DNA of 5,795 bases from NCBI GenBank assembly GCA_012269805.1, contig JAAXJP010000457.1, positions 1-5,795 of the forward strand. Reading direction: 5' to 3'. The notes below the pieces were generated by a model. The model was not told the DNA's origin and did no database searches. It worked only from the letters and a program-made list of their open reading frames with translations. Source of the DNA: Rubrivirga sp. GTDB taxonomy: Bacteria; Bacteroidota; Rhodothermia; Rhodothermales; Rubricoccaceae. Positions 1-5,795 of the stretch are shown in pieces. Each line of letters begins with the position of its first letter. The first letter of the stretch is position 1. A program made the translations under genes and the position numbers.

Positions 1-1247
1 CCGCGGCTCGACCCGCCCTGGTAGCCGTAGCCCCGGATAAAGTCGCGGTTCGAGGACGGGTCCCAGGGGAGGTTCTGGAAGCGCGGGATGTAGATCCCGT
101 TCGGCCGGTTCCCGAACGTGTAGCGGTCGTTGAACTCGGGGAACTGGCCGTTGGCGCCCACCATGAAGTGGTGGTCCATGATCCCCTTGCCGAGCAGGCC
201 CGACTGGTTGCCGAGGCCGTCGGGGAAGCGCGGCGACGTCGAGTTCATGAGGATCATCGCGCTCCCGATCGCGCTCGCGTTGAGGAACACGAGGCGCGCG
301 TTGAACACCATCTCCTCCTTCGTATTCCGGTCGACGACGCGGACGCCGGTCACGCGGTCCGCCTCCTCGTCGTAGACGAGCGAGTGGACGATCGAGTCGG
401 GGCGGATGGTGAGGTTGCCGGTCGCCTGGGCGGCCGGCAGCGTGCTCGAGAGCGAGCAGAAGTAGGCGCCGGCCGAGCACCCGCGGTCGCAGGGGCCGCA
501 GTAGTGGCACCCCGCGCGCCCCTCGTGCGCCTGCGTGAGGATCGCGCACCGCCCGATCGTCATCGCCCGCCCGTCGAACGAGTCGGCGATCGACTGGCGG
601 ACGTGCTGCTCGACGGCCGTGAGCGGCATGGCCGGGAGGAACTGCGAGTCCGGGAGCTGCTGGAGCCCGAGCGGCTCGCCCGAGATGCCGGCGAACCGCT
701 CGACGTAGTCGTACCACGGCTCGATGTCGGCGTAGCCGACCGGCCAGCGCGTGCCGCGCCCGTCGACCTCGTTGGCCCGGAAGTCCATCTCGCTCAGCCG
801 GTACGTCTGGCGGCCCCACATGATGGACCGCCCGCCGAGGTGGTAGCCGCGGACCCAGAGGAACTCGTTCTCGTCGTCGTCGGGCGCCGTCTCGTAGGGG
901 TGGTCGACGTCGTCGACGTACCAGTGGGCCGTGTTCTCGTTGAACGGGCCGGCCTTCGACTGGCGGAACTGGCGCTCCTCGACGCGGCGGCGGTCGCCGC
1001 GCCCGCGGAACGGGGTCTCCCACGGCGCCCGGTGCTCGGTGATGTAGTCGGCCCCGTGCTCGACGTGCCGGCCGCGCTCGAGGACGAGCGTCCGGAGCCC
1101 CTTCTCGGCGAGCTCCTTGGCGGCCCACCCGCCCGACATCCCGGAGCCCACGACGATGGCGTCGTAGGCCTCGCCTCCAGACTGGACGTTCACCGTCCGG
1201 AGCTTCTCGATGGTGGTGGCCCCGTGGCCGGTGTGGTGCTGAGGCAT
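1..1247 (-). CDS. GMC-family FAD-dependent sugar/glycoside dehydrogenase, large subunit (C-terminus beyond window)
   Basis: Probable flavoprotein that oxidises a sugar or polyol hydroxyl to a carbonyl and passes electrons to a respiratory acceptor. The reading frame is open from the ATG at 1247 to the window edge, giving 415 residues; family members are usually about 550-580, so the C-terminal catalytic part (GMC His/Asn region) is missing here. Seen: an FAD-binding Rossmann segment at residues 29-58 (YDAIVVGSGMSGG, then LVLERG), a second GMC nucleotide-binding segment at 135-150 (YHLGGRSIMWG), and a cysteine-rich stretch with C234, C247, C250, C253, C257 and C264. Related dehydrogenase subunits, such as FAD glucose dehydrogenase of Burkholderia cepacia, carry an Fe-S cluster on cysteines, so a cluster is plausible. 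There is no signal peptide: the first 28 residues are polar and His-rich. The gene lies 69 bp downstream of the subunit-3-like partner, the usual pairing for gluconate/glucoside dehydrogenases. No Shine-Dalgarno is seen. The exact substrate is unknown; glucoside 3-dehydrogenase is favoured by context over gluconate 2-dehydrogenase. Confidence 0.9.
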   Translation of the reverse strand, partial: MPQHHTGHGATTIEKLRTVNVQSGGEAYDAIVVGSGMSGGWAAKELAEKGLRTLVLERGRHVEHGADYITEHRAPWETPFRGRGDRRRVEERQFRQSKAGPFNENTAHWYVDDVDHPYETAPDDDENEFLWVRGYHLGGRSIMWGRQTYRLSEMDFRANEVDGRGTRWPVGYADIEPWYDYVERFAGISGEPLGLQQLPDSQFLPAMPLTAVEQHVRQSIADSFDGRAMTIGRCAILTQAHEGRAGCHYCGPCDRGCSAGAYFCSLSSTLPAAQATGNLTIRPDSIVHSLVYDEEADRVTGVRVVDRNTKEEMVFNARLVFLNASAIGSAMILMNSTSPRFPDGLGNQSGLLGKGIMDHHFMVGANGQFPEFNDRYTFGNRPNGIYIPRFQNLPWDPSSNRDFIRGYGYQGGSSR

Positions 1248-1316
1248 CAGAGGTCAGGAAAGAGGAATCACAAGTCGGGAGGCATCGGCCGGGGGAGGCC
1301 CGCCACGCGTCGCCGT

Positions 1317-2081
1317 CTAGGCCCAGGCGCGGCCGACCTCGGAGAACGGGACGTCGGCGTCGTAGCGGCCGGGCGCCGCGAGCCACTGGAGCTCCTGCGT
1401 GGCGCCGGGCTCGGACGTGTAGTAGCCGGCGAGCGTGAGCTCCTTGAGCTGGCGGTAGGCCGGCGGCGGGGCCTGGCCGCCCGTCGAGACGGTCCCTTCG
1501 CCCGTGACGATCTCCTGCGAGCCGCCCGTCGAGTCGTCCATGGCCTCGCCGAGGTCGCCCTGCATGCCGGCCACCTCGCTCTCGGTCTCCTCCTGGACGG
1601 CCGAGGTCCCCTCGGTCGCGACGCCGGCCACGTCGTCGTCGAGTTCCTCCGCCTCGGGGGCCGGCTCGGGCGGGAACGTCCGGGCGTCGAGCGCGGCCAC
1701 GAACGCCATCCGCGCCTCGTCGTCGAGGGCGGCGACCGAGCCCCCCTCGGCCTGGGCGTCGAGCCCGTCGAGCCACGCGAGGAACTGGTCGCGCTCCTCG
1801 GGGGCGTACCACTCGGCCAGCATCTTGTCGATGAACTGGGGCACGCCGGCGTCGACCGCGCCCGGCGTGTCCGTGGCCGGGATGATCTGGTCGACGAGCG
1901 CCGCCAGCGTCTGCTGCTGGGGCTCGCGGAGGGCCTGGTACTGGTAGCTCGCGAGCTCGCCGCCAGACGGCGTGCGGCACCCGGCGAGGAGCCCGGACGC
2001 GAGCGGCGCCGTCGCGACGCCGCCGAGCACGTAGGACAGGCGGCGGAGCGCGGAGCGGCGGTCGATGGGGGAGTCGAGCAT
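1317..2081 (-). CDS. Gluconate 2-dehydrogenase subunit 3 family protein (small subunit of the GMC dehydrogenase), Tat-type lipoprotein
   Basis: Small accessory subunit that partners GMC flavoproteins and helps export or mature them. It has 254 residues against roughly 170-220 usual. Seen: a twin-arginine-like start (DRRSALRRL, residues 7-15), a short hydrophobic stretch, and a good lipobox LAGC with the lipidated Cys at 35. The family signature follows at about 57-90 (TLAALVDQIIPATDTPGAVD, then VPQFIDKML) and the C-terminal signature at 209-254 (YRQLKELTLAGYYTSE, then PGRY and GRAWA). Between them, residues about 137-207 form a low-complexity stretch rich in Glu, Asp, Gly, Ser and Pro that looks like an insert or linker. 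The start at 2081 is chosen because it puts the RR motif and lipobox in their expected places. The gene begins 43 bp after the transporter stop and ends 69 bp before the GMC start. Because the GMC protein has no signal of its own, this subunit probably carries it through the Tat system (inference from known homologues). Confidence 0.9.
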   Translation of the reverse strand: MLDSPIDRRSALRRLSYVLGGVATAPLASGLLAGCRTPSGGELASYQYQALREPQQQTLAALVDQIIPATDTPGAVDAGVPQFIDKMLAEWYAPEERDQFLAWLDGLDAQAEGGSVAALDDEARMAFVAALDARTFPPEPAPEAEELDDDVAGVATEGTSAVQEETESEVAGMQGDLGEAMDDSTGGSQEIVTGEGTVSTGGQAPPPAYRQLKELTLAGYYTSEPGATQELQWLAAPGRYDADVPFSEVGRAWA

Positions 2082-2124
2082 GGGGTCGAGATCTGGAGCC
2101 GAGGAACGGGGCGCCGAGGCGGAC

Positions 2125-3450
2125 CTAGCCGACGGCGGGGACGCCCGCCTCGGAGGCCGGCGTAAGGCTCGCGTCGGGGGCGTCGGCCGCCGGGGTCGCC
2201 GAGACCTCCGAGCGGTCGACGCGGTCGTTGAACAGGAGGATGAACAGGACGAGCACGGCGGCAGCGAAGACGGCCGGGATCCACCAGAACTGGGTCCACT
2301 CGGCGAGGGGGAGCGCGTCGCGGTCGCCGAGGAAGCCGTTGTAGACCTGGCCGGCGACCTGCGCCCCGATCAGCATCCCCACGCCGTACGTCACGAGGAC
2401 GAGCAGGCCCTGCGCCTGCCCGCGGACGGCCGGCGTGCTCTTCTTCTCGACGTAGATCTGGCCCGTCACGAAGAAGAAGTCGTAGCAGATGCCGTGGAGC
2501 GCGACGCCGCCGATGATCATCCAGGTCACGGCCTCGGGCGCCGCGAGGGCGAAGAGCGCGTAGCGGAGGACCCACGCGACCATGCCGGCCGCGAGCATCC
2601 ACTTTACGCCCCACCGCACGAACAGGAGCGGCATCACGAGCATGAACAGGACCTCCGAGACCTGCCCCAGCGACTGCGTCGCCGCGATGTTCTCGAAGCC
2701 GGTCGCGCCCAGGAAGAGCTGGGTGAAGTTGTAGTACGCCGCGAGGGGGATGCAGATGAGGAAGCTCGCCGCGAGGAACACGTAGAACGGCCGGCTCCCG
2801 AGCTGGCGGAACGCGTCGACGCCGGCGATCGAGGCCGCCGAGACGGGCTGGCCCTTCGCGACGGGCGGCGTGTTCGGGAGCGTGAAGGCGAACAGCCCCA
2901 GCACGATCGAGCCGATGCCGGTCAGGTACAGCGGCCACGCCGTCGCCTCGGCCGACTCGACGCCGAGCACGGGGCTCAGGATGAACGAGATGGCGAGGCC
3001 GGCTACGATCCACCCGACCGTCCCGAACACGCGGATCACGGGGAACTCCTTTTCCTGGTCGTCCAGCTGCTCGAACGCGATCGTGTTCGACAAGCCCAGC
3101 GTGGGCATGTAGCAGAGGTTGTAGGCGAGGAGCGCCAGGATGAAGACGGTCGGGTTGCCGATCAGGCTGGGCGCGGCCAGCATGAACACGCCGCCGAGCA
3201 GGTGGAGCACGCCGAACACCTTCTGCGCGGCGAAGTAGCGGTCGGCCACGAGCCCGAGGAAGAACGGCGCGACGATGGCCGCGATCGGGTTCACGGTGTA
3301 CGGCCAGTGCGTGAGGTCGCCGAGCCCCTCGGCCGCCATGTAGACGGCGACCGTGGTGTACCAGGCGCCCCAGACGAAGAACTCCAGGAACATCATCGTG
3401 CTGAGCCTGGCCTTGACGGTTCCCGTCGACCGTTGGTTGATCCCGTTCAT
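2125..3450 (-). CDS. MFS transporter, nucleoside:H+ symporter (NHS/NupG-like) family
   Basis: Inner-membrane secondary transporter, probably proton-coupled, of 441 residues. Twelve hydrophobic segments can be read at about 18-39, 50-69, 79-96, 100-122, 140-161, 172-192, 222-244, 262-279, 285-304, 308-330, 346-366 and 387-408. The central loop at about 193-220 and the C-terminal tail at 409-441 (Ala/Ser/Asp/Pro-rich) are hydrophilic. The loop after helix 2, GLVADRYFAAQKVFG (66-80), is the NHS version of the MFS loop motif, and FPVIRVFGTVGW (136-147) is also typical of this family. NHS proteins were defined on nucleoside carriers of E. coli, but in Bacteroidota and relatives many lie in sugar-use clusters, so the name does not fix the substrate. 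It starts 12 bp after the stop of the DUF1080 gene and precedes a sugar-dehydrogenase pair, which suggests uptake of a sugar, keto-sugar or aglycone. No Shine-Dalgarno precedes the ATG. Confidence 0.9.
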   Translation of the reverse strand: MNGINQRSTGTVKARLSTMMFLEFFVWGAWYTTVAVYMAAEGLGDLTHWPYTVNPIAAIVAPFFLGLVADRYFAAQKVFGVLHLLGGVFMLAAPSLIGNPTVFILALLAYNLCYMPTLGLSNTIAFEQLDDQEKEFPVIRVFGTVGWIVAGLAISFILSPVLGVESAEATAWPLYLTGIGSIVLGLFAFTLPNTPPVAKGQPVSAASIAGVDAFRQLGSRPFYVFLAASFLICIPLAAYYNFTQLFLGATGFENIAATQSLGQVSEVLFMLVMPLLFVRWGVKWMLAAGMVAWVLRYALFALAAPEAVTWMIIGGVALHGICYDFFFVTGQIYVEKKSTPAVRGQAQGLLVLVTYGVGMLIGAQVAGQVYNGFLGDRDALPLAEWTQFWWIPAVFAAAVLVLFILLFNDRVDRSEVSATPAADAPDASLTPASEAGVPAVG

Positions 3451-3462
3451 GTCGGTGGTGGG

Positions 3463-4155
3463 CTAGAGGGTGCGGATGCGGACGGAACGGACCTCCAGGC
3501 GGTCGCCGTGGTCCTGGATCCCGACGATCCCGGAGCGGCGCGTGCCGTAGGCCGGGAAGGCGTCGCCGTCGCGGAACTTGCTGACGGCGAGGCGGGCGTC
3601 CCATTCGGCCGAGCCCTGCGTGGCCTCCACCACGCGCTCGCCGTTGACCCAGTGCTCGATGTCGTCGCCATCGGCGACGATGCGGGACGTGTTCCAATCG
3701 CCGGAGCGCGTCGGGTCGGCGGTCGGCGTGTAGAGGTCGTAGAGAGCGCCGTTCTGGTGGCTCGGGTACTGGCCGTCGGGGTGGCAGTTGTCGAGAACCT
3801 GCATCTCGAGCGCGGTCCGGTAGATCGGCGCGAGGTCGGCGGCCTCCTCGCCGCGGTAGAAAAGGCCCGAGTTGCCGCACTCGGCGATCCGCCATTCGAC
3901 CTCGAGCTCGAAGTCGCCGTAGGAGCCGGGGGCCACGAGGTCGCCGCCGTCGTCGGTGCCGGGCGTCAGCGTCAGGACCCCGTCCTCGACCGCCCACGCC
4001 GCCGGGACGTCGGCCCGGGCGTAGCCGTGCCAGCCGTCGAGGGACGTCCCGTCGAAGAGGTCGACCCAGCCGTCGTCCATTGGCGGGGCGCTGGCGGGGC
4101 CGGCGCAGCCGCTGATCGTGACAAGCGCGGCGAGGGCGAGGAGCGCGCGGGGCAT
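3463..4155 (-). CDS. DUF1080 (3-keto-disaccharide hydrolase family) lipoprotein
   Basis: Secreted lipoprotein of 230 residues with a single DUF1080 domain, a concanavalin-like beta-sandwich; characterised members cleave 3-keto-glycosides. Seen: a signal peptide with the perfect lipobox ISGC (Cys17); the opening motif WVDLFDGTSLDGW (30-42); DFELEVEWRI followed by NSGLFYR (81-101); EMQVLDN (117-123) and the GALYDLY segment (136-142); a W-N-T-S-R segment (154-158); HWVNGERV (168-175); and the closing strand GIVGIQDHGDRLEVRSVRIR (209-228). C93 and C124 could form a disulfide. The frame stays open upstream to an ATG at 4584, but that longer version would bury the signal peptide and run through the neighbouring lipoprotein gene in another frame, so ATG 4155 is chosen. 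It is the first gene of the tight four-gene run and follows a 115-bp gap with a promoter-like box. Its true substrate is unknown; the hydrolase role rests on the family and on the dehydrogenase neighbours. Confidence 0.92.
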   Translation of the reverse strand: MPRALLALAALVTISGCAGPASAPPMDDGWVDLFDGTSLDGWHGYARADVPAAWAVEDGVLTLTPGTDDGGDLVAPGSYGDFELEVEWRIAECGNSGLFYRGEEAADLAPIYRTALEMQVLDNCHPDGQYPSHQNGALYDLYTPTADPTRSGDWNTSRIVADGDDIEHWVNGERVVEATQGSAEWDARLAVSKFRDGDAFPAYGTRRSGIVGIQDHGDRLEVRSVRIRTL

Positions 4156-4178
4156 GGTCAAGAGGCCGTGAAGGGTCC

Positions 4179-4186
4179 CCAATGTA
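4179..4186 (-). promoter_or_regulatory. Candidate Bacteroidota-type -7 box upstream of the DUF1080 gene
   Basis: On the minus strand the bases read TACATTGG, close to the Bacteroidota -7 consensus TAnnTTTG with one mismatch, and lie 23 bp before the DUF1080 start. A convincing -33 TTG element at the right distance is not seen; only a weak TTC occurs near 4208-4213. The position in the single sizeable gap of the 3' cluster fits a promoter for the four-gene run, but a match this short could be chance. Confidence 0.25.
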
Positions 4187-4230
4187 GGCCCAACCCGTCC
4201 CGGAGTGGAAGCCCTTTCACTCGCTGGCCC

Positions 4231-4255
4231 GCCTCGGCGGCGGGTCCACCGAGGC
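4231..4255 (-). terminator. Possible hairpin terminator after the small lipoprotein gene
   Basis: The inverted repeat GCCTCGG...CCGAGGC gives a 7-bp perfect stem, continued by one mismatch and two more G-C pairs around a 5-base loop. It begins 15 bp after the stop of the small lipoprotein gene, where a terminator is expected. There is no clear run of T after it on the minus strand, so it may be a weak terminator, an RNA-processing or stabilising stem, or chance in GC-rich DNA. Confidence 0.35.
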
Positions 4256-4270
4256 CCACGGACCGGCCGC

Positions 4271-4705
4271 CTAGGTGCTCCGGGAGGTGATCTCGATGCG
4301 GACGGCCCCCTGGCCCAACTCGCCGCGCCCGCTGAACGAGCCCTCGATCGTGCCCGGGTCTCGGTTGACGAGCCGACCCGAGAGCTGGCCCTCGAACGGG
4401 GCCTCCGCAAAGCGGAGCGTGAGCGACACGTTGAGGTCCTCCGTGAACGCGCCGTCGACGACGAGGAACTCGAACGGTCCCTCTGGCAGATCCTCGATCT
4501 CACCGTCGCCCGTGATGGTGACGCCCGTATCGCGGAGGCGGAACGTGATGGGGTACCGCGTCGCGTTCGGCGTGGTCGAATCATAGACGACGCCCTCCCA
4601 CGTGCCCGTCAGGCCGACGGCGTCGGAGCCACCGCCGAGAAAGCCGCAGCCGGGCGTGGCCGCCAGCACGACGAGGGCGAGGACGAGCGAGGCGAGACGG
4701 CGCAT
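4271..4705 (-). CDS. Small probable lipoprotein of unknown function
   Basis: The 144-residue product starts with MRR, a hydrophobic stretch (residues 4-15), then TPGC with Cys20. The last part resembles a lipobox, although Thr and Pro at -3 and -2 are weaker than usual, so a secreted non-lipidated protein is also possible. The mature part opens with LTGTWEGVVYDST (32-44) and continues as alternating polar/hydrophobic stretches (YPITFRLRD, VTITGDGEIE, LNVSLTLRF, GQLSGRLV, GTIEGSFSGRG, AVRIEI), which reads as an all-beta, lipocalin-like or small barrel fold. I do not recognise a named family. It lies 28 bp after the haloperoxidase stop, so the two may be co-transcribed, and 115 bp before the DUF1080 gene. 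The signal peptide, the clean beta pattern and the tidy spacing support a real gene over the antisense frames here. Confidence 0.75.
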   Translation of the reverse strand: MRRLASLVLALVVLAATPGCGFLGGGSDAVGLTGTWEGVVYDSTTPNATRYPITFRLRDTGVTITGDGEIEDLPEGPFEFLVVDGAFTEDLNVSLTLRFAEAPFEGQLSGRLVNRDPGTIEGSFSGRGELGQGAVRIEITSRST

Positions 4706-4733
4706 GAGGAGCGTGGTGGACGCGCCGACGAAG

Positions 4734-5795
4734 CTACTCCGCGGCCCCGCTGGCGGCCGGGCGGACCGCTGCGCTCCGGGCCACCGACGGTGCCCGCGTC
4801 TCGATCCGCTCCGTGTGGAGGTTGCCCACGCCGCGGCCCTGCTCGACGCCTCGGTCGGCCGCCATCCGGTAGTGGATGCCGCCGTAGAGCCGGCTCAGCG
4901 CGGCCTCCTCGGCCGCTTGGCGGAACGACGTGAAGTCGCGTGCCGGCAGCCCGTAGGCCACTTCGGTCGTGTCGTTGAAGGCGAACCCGTCGCCGTAGAC
5001 GTCGGTGAGCGCCTCGGCCGCGGCCGCCGAGATCACGCTGTGGCCCGACGAGTACTCAGGGAACGGCGGCGTCTGGAGGAGCGGCGCCCAGTCCTCGTCG
5101 ATGTGCTCGTTGATCACGGTCTCGGGCCGGACGAGCCGGCTTCTGAACTTCTCGTCCCACACCGAGATGAACCCGTCGGCGACCGCGACGGCGGTGCGGG
5201 CGTAGGCCTCGACGGCGCCGGCCATGTCGTCGCCCGCCAGGCGGCTGGCGATCGCGGCGATGCCCATCCAGTGACCGCCCGGCGTGAGCTTCTTCGTGGC
5301 GAACATGGCGTGCCCGCGCGTGTGCATCACGTACGGGTTGCAGTCCCAGAACGAGGCGATCTCGCGCTGCTCGGGCGTCAGGTCGCGGCCGATCTCGTAG
5401 ACCTCGTCGACCTGCCGGCGGAACTCGGTGCCGGGCTCGACGGAGTACGGGTAGGGCGGGAGCGGCTTGAACTGCTGGGCCGAGTCGAGCACGAACGGGC
5501 GCATCGTGGCCCAGGCGGGCTCGATGGCGTCCATGTAGGCCGGCGGCGTCGGGCGCCACGTGCCGGGCTCGTCGGTGATGGTGTAGGCCGGGGCGCTCCG
5601 CGTCTCGGCATACCCGTCCTCCCCCGCCCACGCCAGCACGTGCTGAGCGACGGCCTCGCCGTATGCCTGCGACCGGCGGCGGAGCCGGCGGTCCAGGCCG
5701 GCCCGGTCGAGGCGGCCCCCGAGGTCGGTGCGGTAGGCCTCGATCTCCTCGTCCGAGAACGTCAGCGCCTCGCCGACGGCGAGGGCGGCGTAGAC
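4734..5795 (-). CDS. Vanadium-dependent haloperoxidase / PAP2-superfamily phosphatase-like protein (N-terminus beyond window)
   Basis: The frame is open from the window edge to the TAG at 4734-4736, giving 353 residues; the start and any signal peptide lie outside. A GTG at 5639 is only an internal Val: the 52 codons upstream are open and read like the helical N-terminal part of this family. Numbering from the window edge, the three vanadate/phosphate-pocket motifs are all present: K216-x6-R223-P (KFRSRLVRP), S250-G251-H252 (in PPFPEYSSGHS) and S301-R302-x5-H308 (SRLYGGIH). These match Lys353, Arg360, Ser402-Gly403-His404, Arg490 and His496 of the Curvularia chloroperoxidase. Trp213, three residues before the Lys, matches its Trp350, and F245 aligns with Phe397. 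Also typical are FWDCNPY (149-155), TPGGHW (171-176) and DRGVEQGRGVG (314-324). Members oxidise halides with H2O2 or act as acid phosphatases; sequence alone does not decide. The link to the sugar cluster downstream is unclear. Confidence 0.92.
   Translation of the reverse strand, partial: VYAALAVGEALTFSDEEIEAYRTDLGGRLDRAGLDRRLRRRSQAYGEAVAQHVLAWAGEDGYAETRSAPAYTITDEPGTWRPTPPAYMDAIEPAWATMRPFVLDSAQQFKPLPPYPYSVEPGTEFRRQVDEVYEIGRDLTPEQREIASFWDCNPYVMHTRGHAMFATKKLTPGGHWMGIAAIASRLAGDDMAGAVEAYARTAVAVADGFISVWDEKFRSRLVRPETVINEHIDEDWAPLLQTPPFPEYSSGHSVISAAAAEALTDVYGDGFAFNDTTEVAYGLPARDFTSFRQAAEEAALSRLYGGIHYRMAADRGVEQGRGVGNLHTERIETRAPSVARSAAVRPAASGAAE

Noticed and set aside
1248..1316. Gap before the GMC gene searched for a promoter or leader structure
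   Set aside because: Only a pyrimidine-rich leader and a 4-bp GGCC palindrome were seen; nothing that stands out from background.
168..2165. 665-codon open frame on the plus strand
   Set aside because: It runs antisense to the GMC and subunit-3-like genes, is dominated by Arg, Val, Ala, Asp and Glu with no domain, and is the expected shadow of GC-rich coding DNA.
1268..3997. 909-codon open frame on the minus strand
   Set aside because: It overlaps three well-supported genes in another frame and consists mainly of Arg/Pro/Ala/Gly; no family signature.
4204..4221. Second short inverted repeat (AGTGGAA...TTTCACT)
   Set aside because: On the transcribed minus-strand RNA one of the seven pairs is an A-C mismatch, and there is no following T-run; too weak to call a terminator.
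2065..4290. 741-codon open frame on the plus strand
   Set aside because: Antisense to the transporter and DUF1080 genes, charged low-complexity composition, no recognisable motif, and the opposite strand carries clear families.
4156..4584. N-terminal extension of the DUF1080 gene to an ATG at 4584
   Set aside because: The extension is Arg/Ser-rich, overlaps the small lipoprotein gene in a different frame, and would bury the signal peptide with lipobox that starts at 4155.
5637..5639. GTG at 5639 as start of the haloperoxidase gene
   Set aside because: The same frame is open for 52 further codons to the window edge with family-like composition, and a start here would remove part of the N-terminal helical region and leave no signal peptide.

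Overview
This is a GC-rich window in which every gene I can support lies on the minus strand, so transcription runs from high to low coordinates. No RNA gene, mobile element, CRISPR array or long repeat was seen. The six protein families present, the lipoprotein signals, the very high GC and the lack of Shine-Dalgarno sequences before the starts together suggest a GC-rich member of the Bacteroidota/Rhodothermota lineage (for example a marine Rhodothermales relative). That assignment is inference from gene content only.

In transcription order: (1) 5795-4734, the 3' part of a vanadium-dependent haloperoxidase / PAP2-superfamily enzyme that keeps every vanadate-pocket residue; its start lies outside the window. 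(2) 4705-4271, a small probable lipoprotein of unknown function. A 115-bp gap follows, holding a possible hairpin terminator and a promoter-like sequence. (3) 4155-3463, a DUF1080 (3-keto-glycoside hydrolase family) lipoprotein. (4) 3450-2125, a 12-helix MFS transporter of the nucleoside:H+ symporter (NupG-like) family. (5) 2081-1317, a gluconate 2-dehydrogenase subunit-3-like protein with a Tat-type signal and a lipobox. (6) 1247-1, the N-terminal 415 residues of a GMC flavoprotein dehydrogenase, cut by the window edge.

Genes 3 to 6 are closely spaced (12, 43 and 69 bp) and read as one operon. The most economical model is extracytoplasmic oxidation of a sugar or glycoside at C3 by the GMC/small-subunit pair, cleavage of the 3-keto-glycoside by the DUF1080 lipoprotein, and uptake of a product by the MFS transporter. 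The families are recognisable, but the assembled pathway, its substrate and its electron acceptor are inferred. The haloperoxidase and small lipoprotein may form a separate unit. I see no clearly undescribed system. The points most worth checking are the keto-sugar cassette, the cysteine cluster of the GMC enzyme, and the acidic insert in its small subunit.
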